Of a DNA stretch of 11,656 bases, positions 8,487 to 11,656 are shown in pieces (position 1 is the first letter of the stretch; every line of letters starts with the position of its first letter). Source of the DNA: an uncultured Clostridiaceae bacterium (GTDB taxonomy: Bacteria > Bacillota > Clostridia > Lachnospirales > Lachnospiraceae); the NCBI GenBank assembly GCA_958441075.1, contig CAUCBQ010000058.1:1-11656 (forward strand). Direction: 5' to 3'. The position numbers were made by a program, and so were the translations under genes. Below the pieces are notes generated by a model. That model saw nothing but the letters and a program-made list of their open reading frames with translations, was not told where the DNA came from and did not search any database.

Positions 8487-8492
8487 CCTCCT
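8487..8492 (-). promoter_or_regulatory. Ribosome-binding site deciding the ClpP start
   Basis: AGGAGG on the minus strand lies 8 bases before the ATG at 8478. It falls inside the longer frame beginning at 8514, which lacks a comparable site, so the shorter protein is favoured. Confidence 0.85.
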
Positions 8493-8526
8493 GTAATTCT
8501 GTATAATTAAACACTTATTTTCAAAA

Positions 8527-8548
8527 TGAAACCAGGGAGATCCTCCCT
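8527..8548 (-). terminator. Weak hairpin after tig, possible attenuator
   Basis: On the minus strand AGGGAG (8548-8543) pairs with CTCCCT (8539-8534) across a three-base loop. It is followed by GGTTTCATTTT, a poor U-tract. It sits in the 125-base gap between tig and clpP and could partially terminate or stabilise an mRNA end. A CACAC/GTGTG pair further upstream is too widely spaced to count as a hairpin. Confidence 0.3.
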
Positions 8549-8603
8549 TTCCTGCGCCTTTCAGACACACGAAAGAAGGGACCCCCCTGCCATCCTGTGT
8601 GGA

Positions 8604-9890
8604 TTAAACCAGCTTAGCCTCAGATACTAACAGATCAACTGCTGCCTGAACTGCAAGATCCTGCTTCATCTGGTCCTTATCGCTGTCCGTCATGTAGCTC
8701 TTAAGTTTGTCAGCCTCCATCTTGTAGGCTTCAGCCATCTTTGCGATCTCCTCGTCTAATTTCTCCTCAGAAGTCTCGATGTTCTCAGCCTTTACAACTG
8801 CCTCAAGAACCAGTCTGGTCTGGATGCGCTTTACAGCCTCTGGACGCATCTGATCCTTCATCTGATCTGCTGTCATGCCTGTATACTTCATATACAGATC
8901 CATGGACAGACCCTGGCTCTGCATACGCTGTGCAGTTTCCCGAAGCATATTGTCAACCTGAGCGTCGATCATTCTCTCCGGAATCTCCATGGAAGCATTC
9001 TCAACTACTTTTGCCACTACGCGGTCTTCATTCTGGGAAGCTGCGGCCTTCTCTTTTCTCTCCTGAAGCTTCTTCTCGATATCCTGCTTGTACTCGTCCA
9101 GAGTATCAAACTCGGAAACCTCAGATGCAAACTCATCATCCAGGGCAGGAAGCTCCTTTACCTTGATCTCCTTTACAGTTACCTTGAACATAGCAGGCTT
9201 TCCAGCCAGCTCTGCTGCATGGTACTCTGTTGGGAAGGTAACGTTTACTTCACACTCTTCTCCGATGTTCTTTCCGATAAGCTGCTCTTCAAAGGTATCA
9301 ATGAAGGAATGGGAACCGATGGTTAATGGATAATCCTCAGCCTTTCCGCCCTCAAAGCCCTTGCCGTCTACAAAGCCCTCAAAGTCGATTACAGTCTGGT
9401 CACCGTCAGCTACCGGACGATCTTCAACAGTCAGCAGTCTTGCATTCTGCTCCTGTACTCTCTTAAGCTCTGCCTCAACATCCTCAGCCGTTACAGCTGC
9501 ATCTGCCTTCTCAACCTCAACGCCCTTGTACTCGCCCAGGGTAACTTCCGGCTTAACAGCAACTAATGCGCTGTAGATGAACGCCTGATCCTTGCCAATC
9601 TGCTCTACTGTAACCTCAGGTCTGGAAACGATATCCAGTCCGCTCTCCTTCATAGCCTCAGCATAGGTGGAGTTGATTGCCTCGTCAGCAGCATCCTCAT
9701 AGAATACAGCCTCACCGTACATCTTCTCGATTACAGCCTGAGAAGCCTTGCCCTTACGGAAGCCGGGGATTGCAAAGCGGTTCTTTGTCTTGTTGTAAGC
9801 CTTCTTGATTGCAGCCTTAAAATCCTCTGCGCTGACTTCAACAGTCAGCTTAGCCATATTTTTCTCTAACTTTTCTACCTGTACACTCAT
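8604..9890 (-). CDS. tig: Trigger factor (ribosome-associated chaperone and prolyl isomerase)
   Basis: This 428-residue protein binds the ribosome exit tunnel and shields nascent chains. The N-terminal ribosome-binding domain (1 to about 115) contains the signature GFRKGKAS (43-50); the last position is usually Pro, here Ser. The FKBP-like prolyl isomerase domain spans about 160-243 (from DGDQTVIDFEGFVDGKGFEG). The C-terminal helical chaperone domain covers about 250-425, with charged helices such as MRPEAVKRIQTRLVLEAV. The length matches the family. AAGGAGG lies 11 bases before the ATG, a slightly long spacing. It is the first gene of the quality-control cluster, with its own extended -10 promoter and a structured leader of about 60 bases. 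Confidence 0.97.
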   Translation of the reverse strand: MSVQVEKLEKNMAKLTVEVSAEDFKAAIKKAYNKTKNRFAIPGFRKGKASQAVIEKMYGEAVFYEDAADEAINSTYAEAMKESGLDIVSRPEVTVEQIGKDQAFIYSALVAVKPEVTLGEYKGVEVEKADAAVTAEDVEAELKRVQEQNARLLTVEDRPVADGDQTVIDFEGFVDGKGFEGGKAEDYPLTIGSHSFIDTFEEQLIGKNIGEECEVNVTFPTEYHAAELAGKPAMFKVTVKEIKVKELPALDDEFASEVSEFDTLDEYKQDIEKKLQERKEKAAASQNEDRVVAKVVENASMEIPERMIDAQVDNMLRETAQRMQSQGLSMDLYMKYTGMTADQMKDQMRPEAVKRIQTRLVLEAVVKAENIETSEEKLDEEIAKMAEAYKMEADKLKSYMTDSDKDQMKQDLAVQAAVDLLVSEAKLV

Positions 9891-9923
9891 TACTACGGGT
9901 TCCTCCTTAAAATATATGTGATT

Positions 9924-9943
9924 CGCCCATAACCATGAGGGCG
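9924..9943 (-). other. Hairpin in the tig mRNA leader
   Basis: On the minus strand CGCC pairs with GGCG and, after a two-base bulge, CAT pairs with ATG around a GGTT loop. The element lies between the predicted transcription start and the AAGGAGG of tig. It may affect mRNA stability or translation; no riboswitch class is recognised. Confidence 0.4.
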
Positions 9944-9960
9944 CTACACTTCAATGTAGC
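9943..9960. promoter_or_regulatory. Inverted repeat abutting the tig -10, operator candidate
   Basis: GCTACACTTCAATGTAGC has 6-bp arms GCTACA and TGTAGC. It begins directly next to the -10 hexamer (9961-9966) and covers the predicted start site. A repressor bound here would block open-complex formation. Alternatively it folds as a small hairpin at the 5' end of the mRNA. Confidence 0.45.
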
Positions 9961-9969
9961 ATTATATCA
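9961..9969 (-). promoter_or_regulatory. Extended -10 promoter of tig
   Basis: The minus strand reads TGATATAAT: a consensus TATAAT (9966-9961) preceded by TG at the extended position. There is no good -35 at 16 to 18 bases, as expected for some extended -10 promoters. The start site would be near 9954. Confidence 0.75.
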
Positions 9970-9979
9970 TGGAGACGGG

Positions 9980-10020
9980 AAAAAGGCTAGTATTTTTTGA
10001 AAAAGTTAAGCAAATCAGCC
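9980..10020 (-). terminator. Possible weak terminator after the DJ-1 family gene
   Basis: On the minus strand GGCT (10020-10017) pairs with AGCC (9988-9985), with further A-T pairing inside, followed by five T (9984-9980). It starts at the stop codon of the DJ-1 family gene. The stem is imperfect and AT-rich, so efficiency is doubtful. Confidence 0.3.
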
Positions 10021-10577
10021 TATTTTACCGAATCGTACTGAATCGCAGACTTAAGGCCGGCAGCATGCTGAGAGCCCCGAAGAAGGCGTACCAGCTCCAG
10101 TCCCAGATCCAGAGCATAACCCAGACCTCTGGCTGTAGTGATATTTCCATCCGTAACCACGCCCTGAAGCGTATAGGAAGCGCCGTGGAGCATATCCTCA
10201 AATCCGGGATAACAGGTGGCAGTCCGTCCTTTTAATAGATTCATTTCTCCCAGGATACTGGGAGCAGCACAGATAGCCGCCAGCCGCCTGCCCTGCTTAT
10301 TGGCCCGGCAGATAGCTTCAGACAGTCCCTCATGCGCTTTTAAGTTGCTGGTTCCGGGCATTCCTCCCGGAAGAAACAGTACGTCTGCCTCATCCGTATT
10401 TACCTCTTCAAAAAGAGCATCTGCCTGAAAGCGGATTCCGTGAGCGCCGGTGACCTCTTTCCGGCCCATCACCGATACCAGCGCTGTATCCACGCCGGAA
10501 CGCCTCAAAACATCCACCACTGCAAGACACTCTACTTCTTCCAGTCCGTCTGCCACAAATGCAAAAACCTTTGACAT
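10020..10577 (-). CDS. DJ-1/PfpI family protein
   Basis: This 185-residue protein belongs to the DJ-1/ThiJ/PfpI class I glutamine amidotransferase-like superfamily. It starts MSKVFAFVADGLEEVECLAV, with the conserved acidic residue in the EEVE stretch (E13-E14). The nucleophile elbow is AICAAPSILG with C103. LFLPGGMPGT at 68-76 and the GNITTARG motif (144-151) are also standard for DJ-1 proteins. Members act in protein deglycation, stress response, or have unknown roles; the exact activity cannot be read from sequence. There is no signal peptide. GGGAG lies 8 bases before the ATG. It is transcribed away from the CYTH gene and toward tig, from a symmetric divergent promoter region. Read-through into tig is possible because the terminator between them is weak. 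Confidence 0.93.
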   Translation of the reverse strand: MSKVFAFVADGLEEVECLAVVDVLRRSGVDTALVSVMGRKEVTGAHGIRFQADALFEEVNTDEADVLFLPGGMPGTSNLKAHEGLSEAICRANKQGRRLAAICAAPSILGEMNLLKGRTATCYPGFEDMLHGASYTLQGVVTDGNITTARGLGYALDLGLELVRLLRGSQHAAGLKSAIQYDSVK

Positions 10578-10609
10578 AGTATATTCTCCCTTTATTTTAT
10601 ATTGACATT

Positions 10610-10638
10610 ATTTTATCATTTATCCCTTTTCCTGAAAA
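10610..10638 (-). promoter_or_regulatory. Promoter of the DJ-1 family gene
   Basis: On the minus strand TTTTCA (10638-10633) is 17 bases from TAAAAT (10615-10610), with a TG at the extended position (TGaTAAAAT). Transcription would start near 10603, leaving a leader of about 26 bases. Confidence 0.55.
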
Positions 10639-10648
10639 GAGATAAATG
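10617..10648. promoter_or_regulatory. 32-bp near-palindrome between divergent promoters, operator candidate
   Basis: The left arm CATTTATCCCTTTTCC and the right arm TGAAAAGAGATAAATG are complementary at 14 of 16 positions; the mismatches are 10625/10640 and the central pair. Both extended -10 motifs lie at equal distances at its edges. The two -35 regions lie back to back in its centre. Confidence 0.6.
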
Positions 10649-10655
10649 GTATGAT
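10627..10655 (+). promoter_or_regulatory. Promoter of the CYTH gene
   Basis: TGgTATGAT (10647-10655) is an extended -10, identical over TGGTATGATA to the DUF4364 promoter. The -35 at 17 bases is poor (TTTTCC, 10627-10632). Transcription would start near 10662. Confidence 0.55.
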
Positions 10656-10709
10656 AGTCTGCGTAAAATAAAATGAAAAATAGGTAAATCTCACAAAGGA
10701 GGTTATTGA

Positions 10710-11183
10710 ATGGAAATCGAACGCAAATACAAAATCGCCCGGTTACAGGATCTTCCGAAAAACTACCGGACCTTTCCCTGCCATGCCATTGAGCAGGCTT
10801 ATCTGTGCACCGATCCCGTCGTGCGCATACGCCGGGAGGATGATTCCTATTATCTCACCTACAAGGGAAAAGGACTCCTTGCAAGGGAAGAGTATAATCT
10901 TCCGCTCACAAAGGAGTCCTATGAACATCTTTTAAAAAAGGCTGACGGCCTGGTTCTCACCAAGACCCGCTGGCTTCTTCCCCTGGAGGGACGAACCGAT
11001 CTTACCATCGAACTGGACATCTTCCAGGGATACTACCAGGGACTGATTTTAGCTGAGGTAGAATTTCCTACTTTGGCAGAAGCAGATTCCTTTACGCCGC
11101 CGGACTGGTTCGGAGAGGACGTCACCTTCTCGGGACTGTATCAGAACAGCCGGCTGTCTAATCCTCCTCATACACAGCCGTAA
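10710..11183 (+). CDS. CYTH domain protein (triphosphate tunnel metalloenzyme family)
   Basis: This 157-residue protein carries the hallmark EIERK motif (E2, E4, K6). Further basic and acidic tunnel residues are R39 and R41 in VVRIRRED, K52 and K54 in YKGKG, E60-E61, K85 and R87, E101 and D103 in ELDIF, and E116 and E118 in LAEVEFP. These match the layout of short bacterial CYTH proteins, which hydrolyse inorganic triphosphate or nucleoside triphosphates with a divalent metal; the true substrate here is unknown. Adenylate cyclase CyaB or thiamine triphosphatase activity cannot be assumed. AAGGAGG (10696-10702) sits 7 bases before the ATG. The last 26 bases overlap the 3' end of the convergent repeat-protein gene. 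Confidence 0.92.
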   Translation: MEIERKYKIARLQDLPKNYRTFPCHAIEQAYLCTDPVVRIRREDDSYYLTYKGKGLLAREEYNLPLTKESYEHLLKKADGLVLTKTRWLLPLEGRTDLTIELDIFQGYYQGLILAEVEFPTLAEADSFTPPDWFGEDVTFSGLYQNSRLSNPPHTQP

Positions 11184-11656
11184 GAATATGTTCACCGGTC
11201 ATGGTTACCCTTGTATCGGCTTCTATCATCTGACCGCTGTAAATCCACCCCTTAAAGGAGGCTCCCGGTTTTTCAGGCTCCGGCAGCTCCCCATACGTTT
11301 CCCCATATGTCACAAAAACCGGCTCTGCCTCTGTTTTCCCGTCTGCCATTCCCCCATCCAGATCAAACTTTACCAGAACAGAGGCAGGCTTCCACTGGGC
11401 AGTCAGCGTCATATCTCCCTTTACCTGATCATGGTCAAAAGACCACTCTCCCTCTGCCTCCTCCCTTTTCCAGCACACAAACTCATATCCCGGCTTCAGG
11501 GGATTCTCAGGTTTTTCCACCAGTCTGCCGTAACGCAGCTTCTGATAGGGAATTTCTCCTCCGCCCTGAGTATCGAAGGTCACCCGGTATCCCCCGTTTA
11601 TGCTGAAAATAACAGTCAGCACTACCGCTAAAAGGATCATGCCCGCAATCAGGCCG
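11158..11656 (-). CDS. Membrane-anchored InlB B-repeat protein, N-terminus beyond window
   Basis: The frame is open to the right edge. An ATG at 11640 exists, but the upstream codons continue a hydrophobic stretch (GLIAG before MILLAVVLTVIFSI), so the true start is probably further upstream and this is a partial gene. The hydrophobic stretch is a membrane segment. Counting from that ATG, two InlB B / Listeria-Bacteroides repeats follow: about 18-85 (YRVTFDTQGGGEIPYQ, then KPGYEFVCWKRE, ending TLTAQWKP) and about 88-160 (VLVKFDLDGGMAD, then KPGASFKGWIYS, ending ILTAVYEED). Such repeats form small beta-grasp-like extracellular modules, so the C-terminus is probably outside the membrane. The role is unknown; adhesion or surface architecture is possible. 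It converges on the CYTH gene and overlaps it by 26 bases. Confidence 0.85.
   Translation of the reverse strand, partial: GLIAGMILLAVVLTVIFSINGGYRVTFDTQGGGEIPYQKLRYGRLVEKPENPLKPGYEFVCWKREEAEGEWSFDHDQVKGDMTLTAQWKPASVLVKFDLDGGMADGKTEAEPVFVTYGETYGELPEPEKPGASFKGWIYSGQMIEADTRVTMTGEHILTAVYEED

Noticed and set aside
8479..8514. Twelve-residue N-terminal extension of ClpP (ATG at 8514)
   Set aside because: The AGGAGG before the 8478 ATG and the standard N-terminus MSLVPYVIEQ favour the shorter product.
8479..8530. Promoter directly before clpP (TATACA near 8500)
   Set aside because: The nearest -35-like TTGAAA is only 13 bases away, and the start site would fall onto the ribosome-binding site.
8479..9960. 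CtsR or CIRCE heat-shock operator before clpP or tig
   Set aside because: No GGTCAAA heptamer repeat or CIRCE-like inverted repeat was found; the repeat at 9943-9960 has a different sequence and size.
10602..10607. Perfect TTGACA on the plus strand as a -35 for the CYTH gene
   Set aside because: At 16 to 18 bases downstream there is only CCTTTT-like sequence, so no -10 pairs with it.
11431..11445. GGTCAAAAGACC-like palindrome resembling a CtsR half-site
   Set aside because: It lies inside the coding sequence of the repeat protein and far from any start codon.

Overview
The window looks like chromosomal DNA of a Clostridia-class Firmicute, most likely a Lachnospiraceae member. This rests on gene content: a DUF5717 protein and a DUF4364 protein (families I know chiefly from Lachnospiraceae and relatives), the tig-clpP-clpX-lon-engB block typical of Clostridia, and strong purine-rich AGGAGG ribosome-binding sites. 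No tRNA, rRNA, CRISPR array, insertion sequence or prophage gene is visible. Coding density is high and no gene-free stretch reaches 300 bases.

Layout. (1) 1-2219, minus: a large DUF5717 protein whose 3' end lies beyond the left edge. (2) 2220-2386: divergent intergenic region with a good plus-strand promoter. (3) 2387-3495, plus: a DUF4364 winged-helix protein and a Uma2-family (PD-(D/E)XK fold) protein, probably one transcript, closed by a bidirectional terminator at 3494-3540. (4) 3543-9890, minus: the protein quality-control cluster, transcribed tig, clpP, clpX, lon, engB. It has a clear extended -10 promoter before tig, a strong intrinsic terminator between clpX and lon, and a 4-base overlap between lon and engB. 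(5) 10020-10577, minus: a DJ-1/PfpI family protein. (6) 10710-11183, plus: a short CYTH-domain (triphosphate tunnel) protein. Genes 5 and 6 diverge from a striking 32-bp near-palindrome with the two promoters arranged symmetrically around it. (7) 11158-11656, minus: the C-terminal part of a membrane-anchored InlB B-repeat (Listeria-Bacteroides repeat) protein, cut by the right edge and overlapping the CYTH gene tail to tail.

How the genes work together. Trigger factor folds nascent chains at the ribosome. ClpX unfolds substrates and feeds them to the ClpP peptidase; ClpX here carries the IGF docking loop for ClpP. Lon is an independent AAA+ protease, and EngB is a GTPase for 50S ribosome assembly. 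The cluster thus joins ribosome assembly, folding and degradation. Nothing proves a new system. The most unusual points are the symmetric divergent promoter dyad at 10617-10648, the inverted repeat abutting the tig promoter, the terminator insulating lon-engB from clpX, and the uncharacterised DUF5717/DUF4364/Uma2 neighbourhood.
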